Shown here one piece after another: positions 9,007 to 19,186 of a DNA stretch of 64,000 bases (position 1 is the first letter of the stretch; every line of letters starts with the position of its first letter). The stretch spans positions 434,841 through 498,840 of the forward strand of contig NZ_CP026995.1 in the NCBI RefSeq assembly GCF_013407185.1. The letters run 5' to 3'. A model generated the notes under the pieces. That model was given only the letters and a program-made list of their open reading frames with translations. It was not told the origin of the DNA and searched no databases. The stretch is from Nitrosopumilus ureiphilus. Lineage in GTDB: Archaea > Thermoproteota > Nitrososphaeria > Nitrososphaerales > Nitrosopumilaceae. A program made the translations under genes and the position numbers.

Positions 9007-9786
9007 AAACTCTGGTATCACAAAGGTACCTATAATTTCAATTTTCTCGGCGCCTGCTAGGAACATGACTGTTACTTTGTTTCCGTCAATTTCAACATCA
9101 TCCCATTGTTCTCCGTCAACAAGTACCATGAAGATACCGTCTTGGACTTTCTTGGATGGAGTTACTGTTAATGTTCCGTCATTTTTAGCGTCGATGTTAA
9201 TGACAATTGATTTGTCATTAGTATTGAGAGTTGCACTTTTTACTACTCCGCCTGAAATGGTAAATGGTATGCATTGACCATCTGCGGTTATTTCATTAAC
9301 CCCACATTTACTTGGCATTGTTGTTGGTGTTTTTACAACTCCACCAATTAGTTCAACTTTTGCACTGTTGCTTTTTTCAACACTGCCATAGTTTACTTTA
9401 ATGGTGTAAGTACCGTCGTATTTCCACATTGCACCTGCTGTGTTTAATGTAGTCTCAAAACTCTTGTCTTCTGCTACAGTAATTTGATTAACTGTAACAA
9501 TGGAGTTAAGCGGACTCACAACAGTTACTGTGACTGGATATCCAGATGCTATATTTGCTACTTGGCCTATTACCGTAATTATCTCATTGTGATTGTACTC
9601 TGTTTTATCTGTCCAAACAGATATTGGGATTGCCTCCATCAACATTTTCTTTGCTGATGCTTTGGCCTCATCCTGAGCACATCCTACACATGCTGGTGGA
9701 AGTTCTGCCGCATATGCTGATGACATAGTTAAGGTACCGACTGCAGTCAATATGGCTAGTAGCGCGAACGACGTACGACTGTTCAT
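8914..9786 (-). CDS. PEFG-CTERM surface protein
   Basis: 290 aa. Signal peptide ending around AYAAE, a CVGC motif near residue 34, an MG2-like domain (DKTEYNHNEIITVIGQV, then MWKYDGTYTIKVNYG), a second domain with ISGGVVKSATL, and the PEFGTIAAMILAVAIIS anchor with the tail KSRLSIMPRY. PEFG-CTERM is a known thaumarchaeal sorting signal paired with an archaeosortase-like enzyme. First of three genes sharing an identical 3' end; each has its own TATA box, so they are probably separate transcripts. Confidence 0.85.
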   Translation of the reverse strand: MNSRTSFALLAILTAVGTLTMSSAYAAELPPACVGCAQDEAKASAKKMLMEAIPISVWTDKTEYNHNEIITVIGQVANIASGYPVTVTVVSPLNSIVTVNQITVAEDKSFETTLNTAGAMWKYDGTYTIKVNYGSVEKSNSAKVELIGGVVKTPTTMPSKCGVNEITADGQCIPFTISGGVVKSATLNTNDKSIVINIDAKNDGTLTVTPSKKVQDGIFMVLVDGEQWDDVEIDGNKVTVMFLAGAEKIEIIGTFVIPEFGTIAAMILAVAIISIIAVSAKSRLSIMPRY

Positions 9787-9810
9787 CTTGTTGCGAATTG
9801 AATCTGTCTC

Positions 9811-9830
9811 TATTTATGTATATTTAAAAA
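9811..9830 (-). promoter_or_regulatory. TATA-region promoter of the PEFG gene at 8914-9786
   Basis: The 20-bp sequence here is repeated exactly at 10734-10753. Read on the minus strand it contains TTTAAATATACATAAA and ends 24 nt before the start codon, the position expected of a TATA box for a leaderless archaeal gene. Confidence 0.65.
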
Positions 9831-9850
9831 GAGAAAAAAGTTGTGTGAAC

Positions 9851-9943
9851 TTAGTATCTTGGCATAATGCTAAGTCTTGACTTTGCAGATACTGCAATTA
9901 TTGAGATAATTGCTACTGCTAGAATCATGGCTGCAATTGTACC
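9851..9943 (-). repeat. 93-bp identical PEFG-CTERM coding repeat, copy B
   Basis: Second perfect copy of the repeat at 8914-9006. Confidence 0.95.
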
Positions 9944-10708
9944 GAATTCTGGTACTACGACTCCGTCTTTTATATCCACTTGAATTGAAGCGGTATATTT
10001 TGGATCGTCAAATTGTTTTGCACTTACAGTATAAAATCCATTTTGTTTCCATAGTGGTCCGCCAGTGGTAATTGCTTTAGTAAATTCTCCATCGAGCATT
10101 GGTGATACTTGGGCTACAGATACTACATTTCCGTTTGGTGCAGTTATAGTCAAAGTAACATCTTGACTTACTCTGTCAGTTGTACCTTCTATATTGATTG
10201 TCGTAGATCCTATAACAGCATCTGCATAAATTTCAATTCCTTTATCTACTGCAACATTTGGAGTGACATACACTATTCCTGATTCCATATTGGTTTCAGT
10301 CACAAGAGTTTTTTTTGCCATTCCATTTGCTACTTCAACAAGCACCTTTAGTGTGTACAATGAATTTTGCTGTGGGCTTTGCATAGCCTTGATTGTATAA
10401 AATCCATTTTCAGTCCATGTTGGACCTATTTTGAATTCAGTTGCAAATTCTCCATTGACATTTGGCGAAACTTGAGCAATTCCTACTACATTATTTCCAC
10501 TTGGAGATGTTACTCTAAATGTAACATCTGTAATTTTTGAAATTGTCTTGCCTGTTACCGTGATGGTGTCTGAGTTTCTATCAGCTTTGGCTGTAATACT
10601 CATTCCTTGACTTTGAGCAAAAGCATCTTGTTGAATTGAGGTCATTGAAATTAATGACAATACCATGAGGGCTATCGCCATTGATGTTGTAGAACGTTTA
10701 AAATTCAT
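9851..10708 (-). CDS. PEFG-CTERM surface protein with two MG2-like domains
   Basis: 285 aa. Signal peptide at about 1-31 (ends QQDAFAQ). Two related beta domains follow, each with a pattern like TVTGKTISxITDVTFRVTSPSGN, AQVSPxxxGEF and a W-x-NGFYTIKA strand, so an internal duplication is likely. It ends in the same PEFG anchor and KSRLSIMPRY tail as its neighbours. Probably an S-layer-associated or adhesive surface protein (inference). Confidence 0.85.
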   Translation of the reverse strand: MNFKRSTTSMAIALMVLSLISMTSIQQDAFAQSQGMSITAKADRNSDTITVTGKTISKITDVTFRVTSPSGNNVVGIAQVSPNVNGEFATEFKIGPTWTENGFYTIKAMQSPQQNSLYTLKVLVEVANGMAKKTLVTETNMESGIVYVTPNVAVDKGIEIYADAVIGSTTINIEGTTDRVSQDVTLTITAPNGNVVSVAQVSPMLDGEFTKAITTGGPLWKQNGFYTVSAKQFDDPKYTASIQVDIKDGVVVPEFGTIAAMILAVAIISIIAVSAKSRLSIMPRY

Positions 10709-10733
10709 CCTAATTCAACTTCAGATATCTTGT

Positions 10734-10753
10734 TATTTATGTATATTTAAAAA
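10734..10753 (-). promoter_or_regulatory. TATA-region promoter of the PEFG gene at 9851-10708
   Basis: Identical 20-bp sequence to 9811-9830, ending 25 nt before the start codon. The shared promoter suggests co-expression of these two paralogues. Confidence 0.65.
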
Positions 10754-10771
10754 TAGAAAAAAAGATGAAAT

Positions 10772-10864
10772 TTAGTATCTTGGCATAATGCTAAGTCTTG
10801 ACTTTGCAGATACTGCAATTATTGAGATAATTGCTACTGCTAGAATCATGGCTGCAATTGTACC
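10772..10864 (-). repeat. 93-bp identical PEFG-CTERM coding repeat, copy C
   Basis: Third perfect copy of the repeat at 8914-9006. Confidence 0.95.
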
Positions 10865-11608
10865 AAATTCTGGAACTACAAATGTACCGATAATTTCGAT
10901 CTCTTCAGCTCCTGCTGGAAATGCTATGGTAAGGACTCTGTTCGTTGCTGATGTTGTTTCATCAAAGTCTACTTCTTCTCCATCAATTAAGACGAAGAAA
11001 ACGTCATCTTTACCATCCATTGTTGCATCCAACACAGATCTTGGGATTGTCAGGGTTAGTGAACCATCACTTGTCGCATCAATAGATACAATGAGTGAAT
11101 TTGATTCCACATCAGGTATGATACTAAGTAATTTTCCGCCTGTGATCTCATATCCGATCAAATCAGAAGAACCTGGAATTGCAACTGTTTTGTCAGTTAC
11201 ATTAGAATCACCTTTAGGTGGGATCGTTGTAGATCCTCCAAATTCAAATGTTGCTTCAGCTGATCGATTTTCAGTTCCATATTGAACTGTAATTGTGTAT
11301 GATCCTTCTGCTTTCATTAATGCTCCTCCGGCGGTAATTTCAGTACTGAATTTTTTGTCAACACCAACTGTCACCTGTGCAATTGATACCAAGTTTCCAT
11401 TAGGAGCCTTGACAATTACACTAACTGGAGTGCCAGAATACAGATCTTTCACTTCACCTGTTACTAGAATTATTTCACCTTCTGAATATGATGATTTGTC
11501 CGTAGTAACAACAATCAAGTTTTGTATTTGTCCAAATGCTGGCGCCATACCAATACTTGCAATCAAAATTGCAGATAAGGTAAACACCGTTAGATGATCT
11601 TTCATCAA
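10772..11608 (-). CDS. PEFG-CTERM surface protein
   Basis: 278 aa. Signal peptide ending about residue 26 (APAFGQ), an MG2-like domain (TDKSSYSEGEIILVTGEV, then MKAEGSYTITVQYG), a domain with ITGGKLLSIIPDVESNSLIVSI like that of the gene at 8914, and the PEFG anchor. The second domain is also similar to that of the protein at 8041, so these four genes form one family built by duplication. Confidence 0.85.
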   Translation of the reverse strand: MMKDHLTVFTLSAILIASIGMAPAFGQIQNLIVVTTDKSSYSEGEIILVTGEVKDLYSGTPVSVIVKAPNGNLVSIAQVTVGVDKKFSTEITAGGALMKAEGSYTITVQYGTENRSAEATFEFGGSTTIPPKGDSNVTDKTVAIPGSSDLIGYEITGGKLLSIIPDVESNSLIVSIDATSDGSLTLTIPRSVLDATMDGKDDVFFVLIDGEEVDFDETTSATNRVLTIAFPAGAEEIEIIGTFVVPEFGTIAAMILAVAIISIIAVSAKSRLSIMPRY

Positions 11609-11783
11609 TTTTAGGCGAAAAATTGTGCTATTTAAGGTTGCGATAAAATTTATTGACTAAAAAGAAAAAAACACAATCTTTGACGAATTTCAGATTAGAT
11701 ATATATTAACCCGAGCGTGACATTTTGACAGTTTGTGTGTATTATTTACAGTTACATTTAATGTTCTAAGTGGGGGTTTGTAG

Positions 11784-12035
11784 ATGGCAACTAAAAAAAA
11801 TCAAGTTCTAGTTCCTGATCATATCTATGTCCCAAAACACGAGATTATTTCAAAACAAGAAGCTGAAGAAGTTTTGAAAAAATACAATTGTAAACCCACC
11901 GAATTACCTTTAATCTTTGTAAACGATCCTGCAATTTTAGGACTTGGTATAAAACCTGGCGATATGATAAAGATTACCAGAAAAAGTCCAACTGCCGGTG
12001 AGAGTCTCTATTACAGATACGTGGTGGAAGTATAA
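11784..12035 (+). CDS. rpoH: DNA-directed RNA polymerase subunit H (Rpb5-like)
   Basis: 83 aa, matching archaeal RpoH, which equals only the C-terminal assembly domain of eukaryotic Rpb5 (LVPDHIYVPKHEIISKQEAE, then LPLIFVNDPAILGLGIKPGD and a final YYRYVVE). It binds at the lower jaw of the polymerase. Its stop overlaps the rpoB start by one base (TAATG), implying translational coupling in the order rpoH-rpoB-rpoA. A TATA-like GATATATATTAA lies at about 11698-11709, so this operon has a leader of some 50 nt, longer than most genes here. Confidence 0.95.
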   Translation: MATKKNQVLVPDHIYVPKHEIISKQEAEEVLKKYNCKPTELPLIFVNDPAILGLGIKPGDMIKITRKSPTAGESLYYRYVVEV

Positions 12036-15000
12036 TGGCAGATCCCTCTACAAAACGTTGGCCGGTAATTCAAGATATTTTAAAACGTGAGGGTATTGCA
12101 CGTCAACATCTAAACTCATTTGATGAATTTCTAGAAAGAGGGCTACAAAGTATTATCAATGAAGTGGGACAAATTGATATTGAAAACGCTGAATACCCCT
12201 ACAAAATTCAACTGGGAAAAGTCAAACTTCAACAACCAAGAATGATGGAACTTGATGGTTCGATTACTCATATCACTCCAGCTGAGGCAAGACTGAGAAA
12301 TGTTTCATACTCTGCACCTGTAATGATGGAAGCAAGTGTTGTAGAGGATGGAAAAATTTTAGAATCAAGATTTGTTCATGTTGGTGACGTACCAGTAATG
12401 GCAAAATCAAATGCATGCATCTTGCATAATTTCTCTACTCAAAAATTAATTGAACATGGTGAGGATCCAAATGATCCTGGTGGTTACTTTATCATTAATG
12501 GTTCTGAAAGAGTCATTGTAGGATTAGAAGATCTTTCTTACAACAAAATTATTGTTGATAGAGAAACTGTTGGTGGAAACATTGTTTTCAAAGCTAAAGT
12601 ATATTCATCAATTGTTGGGTATCGTGCAAAATTAGAACTTGTAATGAAAAATGATGGTTTGATTGTAGCTAGAATTCCTGGTTCTCCAGTTGATATTCCA
12701 GTTGTCACATTAATGAGAGCACTTGGATTGGAATCTGATAGAGAAATCGCTGCAGTAGTTTCATTGGTAGATGATCTTCAGGATGAATTGGAAGGCTCCT
12801 TTGAAAAAGCAGGTGATGTTCCAACATCTAAAGATGCTATTGTTTACATCAGTAAAAGAATTGCGCCTGGAATGTTAGAGGAATTCCAAATCAAACGTGC
12901 TGAGACTTTGCTTGATTGGGGACTATTACCACATTTGGGTAAACATCCAGAGAACAGAAAAGAGAAAGCACAATTCTTAGGTGAGGCTGCTTGTAAATTA
13001 TTAGAACTAAAACTTGGTTGGATTACTCCTGATGACAAGGATCATTATGGAAACAAAGTGATCAAATTTGCAGGACAAATGTTGGCAGATCTCTTTAGAA
13101 CTGCATTTAGAAATTTGGTAAGAGATATGAAATACCAATTAGAAAGATCAGGTCAAAAACGAGGAATCAACGCAGTAGCTGCTGCAATTCGTCCGGGAAT
13201 TATTACTGATAAACTAAACAATGCAATTGCAACAGGGAACTGGGGACGAGGACGTGTAGGTGTTACCCAATTACTTGATAGAACAAACTACCTTTCAACA
13301 ATCAGTCATCTTAGGAGAATTCAATCACCTCTTAGTAGAACCCAACCAAACTTTGAGGCAAGAGACTTGCATGCAACTCACTTTGGAAGAATTTGTCCAA
13401 GTGAAACTCCAGAAGGCTCAAACTGTGGTTTGGTAAAAAATCTTGCGCTATCTGGAATTATTTCAGTAAATGTTCCATCTGAAGAAATTGTAGAAAAACT
13501 CTATGATCTTGGAACTGTACATTTCTTTGATGCAAAAGATGATTTGAAAAAAGACGGAACCCGAGTATTTGTAGATGGTCGTCTGATTGGATATTTCAAA
13601 GATGGACAAGAACTAGCTGAATCTCTAAGGGATCTAAGACGAAACTCCAAGATTCATCCTCACGTTGGAGTATCATTTCATAAATCTGACATTGAAGGTT
13701 CAACAAGAAGGCTTTATGTGAATTGCAATGCTGGCCGAGTTTTGCGACCATTAATAATTATCAAGGATAACAAATCATTGTTAACACAAGATCTCTTAGA
13801 TAAAATTTCAAAGAAATTACTTTCTTGGACTGATCTATTGAGAATGGGTGTTTTAGAAATGATTGATGCCAATGAAGAAGAAAACTGCTATGTCACTTTA
13901 GATGAAAAAGATACAAAGAAACATACTCACCTTGAAGTATTTCCTCCAGCAATCTTAGGTGCAGGAGCTTCTATCATTCCATATCCTGAACATAACCAGT
14001 CTCCAAGAAATACATACGAATCTGCAATGGCAAAACAAAGTTTGGGATTCTCAACACCAATGATGAACACTAGTACCTATGTTAGACAACACTTTATGCT
14101 ATATCCACAAGTTCCAATTGTAAACACAAAAGCAATGAAGCTTTTAGGATTGGAAGATAGACCAGCCGGTCAGAACTGTGTCGTTGCAGTACTTCCATTT
14201 GATGGTTATAACATCGAAGATGCAATTGTACTTAGTAAAGCATCTGTTGATAGGGGCTTGGGAAGAACTTTCTTCTATAGAATTTATGATGCTGAGGCAA
14301 AACAATACCCAGGTGGAATGCGTGATACTTTTGAAATCCCTAACGCTGAAGATAACATTAGAGGTTACAAGGGAGAACGTGCATACAGATTACTTGAAGA
14401 AGATGGTGTTGTTGCATCAGAAGCTCCAGTAAAGGGTGGAGATATTTTAATTGGAAAGACTAGTCCTCCTAGATTCATGGAAGAATATAGGGAGTTTGAA
14501 TCCTCTGGCCCATACAGAAGAGATACTTCTATTGGTGTTAGACCATCTGAAACTGGTGTTGTAGATACTGTAGTTATGACTCAATCAAATGAAGGTGGAA
14601 AAATGTACAAGATTCGAGCAAGAGATATGAGGATTCCTGAAATTGGTGACAAGTTTGCATCAAGACACGGACAAAAAGGTGTACTTGGAATTTTAGCTAA
14701 AGCCGAAGATTTGCCATATACCGCAGAAGGAATGTCTCCTGACGTTTTGATTAATCCTCATGCATTCCCATCAAGAATGACTGTTGGAATGATGATGGAA
14801 TCTATTTGTGGCAAAGCTGCTGCATTTCGTGGAAAACGATTTGATGGTTCAGCATTTGTTGGAGAAAAAATGGATGAAGTAAAAGAAGTAATGGATGCAC
14901 ATGGTTTCGAATATTCTGGTAAAGAAATAATGTATGACGGAATAACTGGAAAACCATTCCCAGTTGATGTCTTTATTGGGGTCGTGTATTATCAAAAACT

Positions 15001-15382
15001 CCATCACATGGTTGCAGATAAAATCCATGCAAGAGTACGTGGACAAGTTCAGATGCTAACTAAACAACCAACTGAAGGTAGAGCAAGAGGTGGTGGATTG
15101 AGATTTGGTGAAATGGAGAGAGACTGCTTGATTGCTTATGGCGCTTCAATGATCCTAAAAGATAGATTATTGGACGAATCTGACAAATCTGATATCTTTG
15201 TATGTGAAAGGTGTGGATTAGTAGCTTATCATGATGTTAAACAAAGAAAATATGTCTGTAGAGTTTGTGGTGACAAAGCCAAAGTCTCTTCAGTATCAGT
15301 AGCATATGCATTCAAACTACTCTTACAAGAAATGCAGAGTCTTAATGTTGCACCACGTCTATTAATCAAGGAGAAAATCTAA
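12035..15382 (+). CDS. rpoB: DNA-directed RNA polymerase subunit B (unsplit)
   Basis: 1115 aa, the usual length of a single archaeal subunit B; some euryarchaea split it into B' and B''. Landmarks include HFGRICPSETPEGSNCGL, the catalytic-region lysine segment DKFASRHGQKGVLGIL, the hybrid-binding RARGGGLRFGEMERDCLIA, and a C-terminal zinc ribbon (CERCGLVAYHD, then CRVCGDKA). It forms one half of the active cleft with RpoA. It is directly joined to rpoH and rpoA. Confidence 0.97.
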   Translation: MADPSTKRWPVIQDILKREGIARQHLNSFDEFLERGLQSIINEVGQIDIENAEYPYKIQLGKVKLQQPRMMELDGSITHITPAEARLRNVSYSAPVMMEASVVEDGKILESRFVHVGDVPVMAKSNACILHNFSTQKLIEHGEDPNDPGGYFIINGSERVIVGLEDLSYNKIIVDRETVGGNIVFKAKVYSSIVGYRAKLELVMKNDGLIVARIPGSPVDIPVVTLMRALGLESDREIAAVVSLVDDLQDELEGSFEKAGDVPTSKDAIVYISKRIAPGMLEEFQIKRAETLLDWGLLPHLGKHPENRKEKAQFLGEAACKLLELKLGWITPDDKDHYGNKVIKFAGQMLADLFRTAFRNLVRDMKYQLERSGQKRGINAVAAAIRPGIITDKLNNAIATGNWGRGRVGVTQLLDRTNYLSTISHLRRIQSPLSRTQPNFEARDLHATHFGRICPSETPEGSNCGLVKNLALSGIISVNVPSEEIVEKLYDLGTVHFFDAKDDLKKDGTRVFVDGRLIGYFKDGQELAESLRDLRRNSKIHPHVGVSFHKSDIEGSTRRLYVNCNAGRVLRPLIIIKDNKSLLTQDLLDKISKKLLSWTDLLRMGVLEMIDANEEENCYVTLDEKDTKKHTHLEVFPPAILGAGASIIPYPEHNQSPRNTYESAMAKQSLGFSTPMMNTSTYVRQHFMLYPQVPIVNTKAMKLLGLEDRPAGQNCVVAVLPFDGYNIEDAIVLSKASVDRGLGRTFFYRIYDAEAKQYPGGMRDTFEIPNAEDNIRGYKGERAYRLLEEDGVVASEAPVKGGDILIGKTSPPRFMEEYREFESSGPYRRDTSIGVRPSETGVVDTVVMTQSNEGGKMYKIRARDMRIPEIGDKFASRHGQKGVLGILAKAEDLPYTAEGMSPDVLINPHAFPSRMTVGMMMESICGKAAAFRGKRFDGSAFVGEKMDEVKEVMDAHGFEYSGKEIMYDGITGKPFPVDVFIGVVYYQKLHHMVADKIHARVRGQVQMLTKQPTEGRARGGGLRFGEMERDCLIAYGASMILKDRLLDESDKSDIFVCERCGLVAYHDVKQRKYVCRVCGDKAKVSSVSVAYAFKLLLQEMQSLNVAPRLLIKEKI

Positions 15383-18300
15383 TGTCTCTTCAAGCAATCA
15401 AATCAATTGATGGAATTCGTTTTTCAGTATGGTCTCCAACAGAAGTTAGAAAATACTCTGTTGCTGAAATTACTGCACCTGAAACATATGATGAAGATGG
15501 AATGCCAGTTCAAGGAGGCCTTATGGATGGACGCCTCGGTACTCTTGAACCTGGACAAAAATGTCTAACTTGTGGAAATACAGCTGCTAGATGTCCTGGA
15601 CACTTTGGTCACATTGAACTTGCAGAACCAATATTGCATATTGCATTCATTGATAACATCTACAAACTATTACAATCAACATGTCGTTCTTGTGCAAGAC
15701 TCAAAGTTCCGCAAGAAGATCTAGATGAATTCAAAAAAATCAAAGACAAACATGCTGCATACACTGTAATTTCCCAAAAACGTATTCCAGAACAAATTAT
15801 AGAAAAAGCAAAGAAGGCAAAAGAATGTCCTCATTGTGGAAAAACACAGTATGAACTAGTCTTTACAAAACCCACTATCTTCGTTGAAAAGACAGAGATT
15901 GGTGAACATAGATTGCTCCCAATTACTATCAGAGAAAGATTTTCACAAATTCTTGATGAAGATTTACTGCTATTGTCATATGATCCTGTTACTGCAAGAC
16001 CTGAATGGTTCATTCTCCAGGCATTACCTGTCCCACCTGTAACTGTAAGACCATCAATCATTCTTGAGACAGGAATTAGATCTGAGGATGACTTGACACA
16101 CAAAATGGTTGACATCATCAGAGTTAATCAGAGACTAAAAGAAAGTAAAGAGGCAGGAACTCCGCCACTCATTGTACAAGACCTAGTTGACTTGCTACAA
16201 TATCACTCTACAACATATTTTGATAATGAAGTTTCTGGAATTCCTCAAGCACATCATCGTTCTGGACGTCCACTCAAAACGTTAACTCAAAGACTCAAAG
16301 GAAAAGAAGGGAGATTTAGAGGTTCGTTATCTGGAAAGAGAGTTGACTTTTCAAGTAGAACTGTAATTTCACCTGATCCTAACTTGGATCTGTCCGAAGT
16401 TGGAGTTCCTGAACAAGTTGCTATGAAACTAACAATTCCTGAAATTGTTACAGAATGGAACATTGAGAGAATGCGAAAACTTGTAATTAATGGACCTGAA
16501 AAATTCCCAGGTGTAAACTATATCGTTAGACCTGACGGTGTAAAGATTAGATTAGATTTCGTAGAAGACCGTTCTACCATTGCAGAGACTCTTGAAATTG
16601 GTTATCTAATTGAAAGGCATCTTGCAGATGGTGATATTGTTATGTTTAACAGACAACCTTCACTTCACCAAATGTCTATCATGGCTCACTATGTTAGAGT
16701 ACTTCCAGGTAAAACTTTCAGATTGCATCCTTCAGTTTGTCCTCCATACAACGCAGACTTTGATGGAGATGAGATGAACCTTCATGTTCCTCAAAGTGAG
16801 GAAGCAAGAGCAGAAGCAATTCTTTTGATGAGGGTTCAAGATCAATTAATCTCTCCAAGATACGGTGGTCCGATTATTGGGGCACTCAGAGACTTTGTAA
16901 CTGGTGCATACCTTCTAACTAAAGACGAAACAACTCTCTCTGTTCAAGAATTCTCAAACCTTGCAATGCTTGGTGGTTACAAAGATACACTTCCAAAACC
17001 TGCTACTAAAACAAAAGACGGACCAGCATACACTGGAAAACAACTATTCTCACTATTCCTTCCAAAAGACTTCAACTATGTCCTTACATCAAAATGGTCA
17101 AAGGGAACAAATGGCCCTGCAAAAGATGTTGTAATTAAAAACGGTGAACTAATCAGCGGTGTAATTGATAAAACATCAATTGGTGCAGAAGAACCAGAAA
17201 GTGTCTTACACCGAATTACAAAAGACTATGGAAATGCAGTTGGAAAGAATTTCTTAAACTCTATTCTCATTATGGTAAAACAATTCATCACAAGTTATGG
17301 ATTCAGTTATGGGTTCGGTGATCTTGAAGTGCCAGAAAAAGAAAAACAACAGATTCTCGATGACATTCAAGCAACTTATGATATTGTCTCTGATTTGACT
17401 AATCAATATGAAAAAGGAACTCTCAAACTCACAAGAGGTATGAGACCTGAAGAAGCACTTGAGGCATACATCGTAAACGAATTAGGTAAAGCAAGAGACA
17501 AAGCTGGTTCTACTGCAAACCATTCCCTTGATAATTCCAATGCTGGTAAAATTATGGCCACAACTGGTGCTAGAGGCTCCTCACTTAATGTAGGTCAGAT
17601 GGCAGGTGCATTAGGACAACAGTCAAGAAGAGGTAACAGACTTCATGATGGTTACCACAATCGTGCATTGACACATTTCCAAGAACATGATAATAATCCA
17701 GACGCACACGGATTTGTAAAATCCAATTACAGAGAAGGTCTCTCTGCACTAGAATTCTTCTTCCATGCAATGGGTGGTCGTGAAGGACTTGTAGATACTG
17801 CAGTTAGAACACAACAAAGTGGTTACATGCAGCGTAGATTGATCAATGCGTTAGAACACATTAGATTAGAATATGATGGGACAGTAAGAGATCCACATGG
17901 GCACATAGTACAATTCCTTTACGGTGAAGATGGAATAGATGTTGCAAAAAGTGATCATGGTGAAGCATTCAACGCTCATAGATTAGCTGAATCCCAAACC
18001 ATGATTGATTCTGGTAAAAAGGCAACAAAAGATGAGATTGATACTTTGATTAAAAAATACACAAAGACATTCAGTCCAAGACTCATATCACTTGTATCTG
18101 AAGCCTTGCATGAATCTAGTCTAAGTAAAGATGGTGTAGAGGCAGTTTGTAAGAAAGGACTATCACTTTATAACAAAGCCAAAGTAGAACCTGGACAAGC
18201 AGTAGGAATTATCACTGCTCAGTCAATTGGTGAACCTGGTACTCAGATGACCTTGAGAACATTCCACTTTGCAGGAATTAAAGAAAGAAACGTAACCTTG

Positions 18301-19173
18301 GGTCTTCCAAGATTAATTGAACTAGTTGATGCAAGAAAGAAGCCAGTTACGCCAACTATGGATATCTATCTTGACAACGAATCAAAGAAATCCAGAGAAA
18401 AAGCAATCGAAGTTGCAAGAAATGTATTGCAAACTAAAATCAGTGCATTAATTGCAAACAGTGAAACTGACTATGCTACCGAAATTAAATTAATTCTAAG
18501 TGAAAACAGACTAAAAGAAAGAGGATGCTCAATTGCTGAAGTCGAAGCATCACTTGCATCAAACAAGAAATTCAAAATGGAGACTGTTGGTGAACTAATT
18601 ACTCTCAAACTAGTTGAAGAGTCTGATACTGCAACAGTTATTGCAATTAGAAATAAAGTTCTAAACACTACAGTGAAGGGAGTTCCAGACATTGAACGTG
18701 TGACCCTTGTTCAAAAAGATGATGAATGGGTTATTCAAACAACTGGTTCTAACATTGCCAAAGTACTTGAAGTAAAGGGCATTGACAAAACAAACGTCAG
18801 AACAAACAATGTGTTTGAAATCGCAGGAACTCTTGGAATTGAGGCTGCAAGAAACGCATTGATTAACGAACTCAATCATACTCTGGGCGACCAAGGATTA
18901 GAGGTAGACAATAGATACATCATGTTAGTATCTGACTTGATGTGCTCAAGAGGTTACATGCAACAAATTGGTAGACACGGAATTGCCGGTACCAAAGACA
19001 GTGTTCTTGCAAGAGCAGCATTTGAAATTACAGTTCCTACAATTGCACATGCTGCACTTGGAGGGGAAGTTGAACAACTCAAAGGCATCACTGAAAATGT
19101 AATTGTCGGTAGCAACATTCCAATTGGAAGTGGAACTGTTGATCTATACATGCAAGTAAGCAAGAAAAAATAA
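15382..19173 (+). CDS. rpoA: DNA-directed RNA polymerase subunit A (A' and A'' in one chain)
   Basis: 1263 aa covering both A' and A''. The N-terminal zinc site is CLTCGNTAARCPGHFGH, the Mg-binding catalytic loop is NADFDGDEMNLHVPQ, and the A''-type part has AVGIITAQSIGEPGTQMTLRTFH (bridge helix/trigger loop region) and a C-terminal HGIAGTKDSVLARAAFE. Most archaea split this gene; an unsplit rpoA is characteristic of Thaumarchaeota. It starts at the last base of rpoB, completing the polymerase operon. Confidence 0.97.
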   Translation: MSLQAIKSIDGIRFSVWSPTEVRKYSVAEITAPETYDEDGMPVQGGLMDGRLGTLEPGQKCLTCGNTAARCPGHFGHIELAEPILHIAFIDNIYKLLQSTCRSCARLKVPQEDLDEFKKIKDKHAAYTVISQKRIPEQIIEKAKKAKECPHCGKTQYELVFTKPTIFVEKTEIGEHRLLPITIRERFSQILDEDLLLLSYDPVTARPEWFILQALPVPPVTVRPSIILETGIRSEDDLTHKMVDIIRVNQRLKESKEAGTPPLIVQDLVDLLQYHSTTYFDNEVSGIPQAHHRSGRPLKTLTQRLKGKEGRFRGSLSGKRVDFSSRTVISPDPNLDLSEVGVPEQVAMKLTIPEIVTEWNIERMRKLVINGPEKFPGVNYIVRPDGVKIRLDFVEDRSTIAETLEIGYLIERHLADGDIVMFNRQPSLHQMSIMAHYVRVLPGKTFRLHPSVCPPYNADFDGDEMNLHVPQSEEARAEAILLMRVQDQLISPRYGGPIIGALRDFVTGAYLLTKDETTLSVQEFSNLAMLGGYKDTLPKPATKTKDGPAYTGKQLFSLFLPKDFNYVLTSKWSKGTNGPAKDVVIKNGELISGVIDKTSIGAEEPESVLHRITKDYGNAVGKNFLNSILIMVKQFITSYGFSYGFGDLEVPEKEKQQILDDIQATYDIVSDLTNQYEKGTLKLTRGMRPEEALEAYIVNELGKARDKAGSTANHSLDNSNAGKIMATTGARGSSLNVGQMAGALGQQSRRGNRLHDGYHNRALTHFQEHDNNPDAHGFVKSNYREGLSALEFFFHAMGGREGLVDTAVRTQQSGYMQRRLINALEHIRLEYDGTVRDPHGHIVQFLYGEDGIDVAKSDHGEAFNAHRLAESQTMIDSGKKATKDEIDTLIKKYTKTFSPRLISLVSEALHESSLSKDGVEAVCKKGLSLYNKAKVEPGQAVGIITAQSIGEPGTQMTLRTFHFAGIKERNVTLGLPRLIELVDARKKPVTPTMDIYLDNESKKSREKAIEVARNVLQTKISALIANSETDYATEIKLILSENRLKERGCSIAEVEASLASNKKFKMETVGELITLKLVEESDTATVIAIRNKVLNTTVKGVPDIERVTLVQKDDEWVIQTTGSNIAKVLEVKGIDKTNVRTNNVFEIAGTLGIEAARNALINELNHTLGDQGLEVDNRYIMLVSDLMCSRGYMQQIGRHGIAGTKDSVLARAAFEITVPTIAHAALGGEVEQLKGITENVIVGSNIPIGSGTVDLYMQVSKKK

Positions 19174-19186
19174 ACTGGTAATAATT

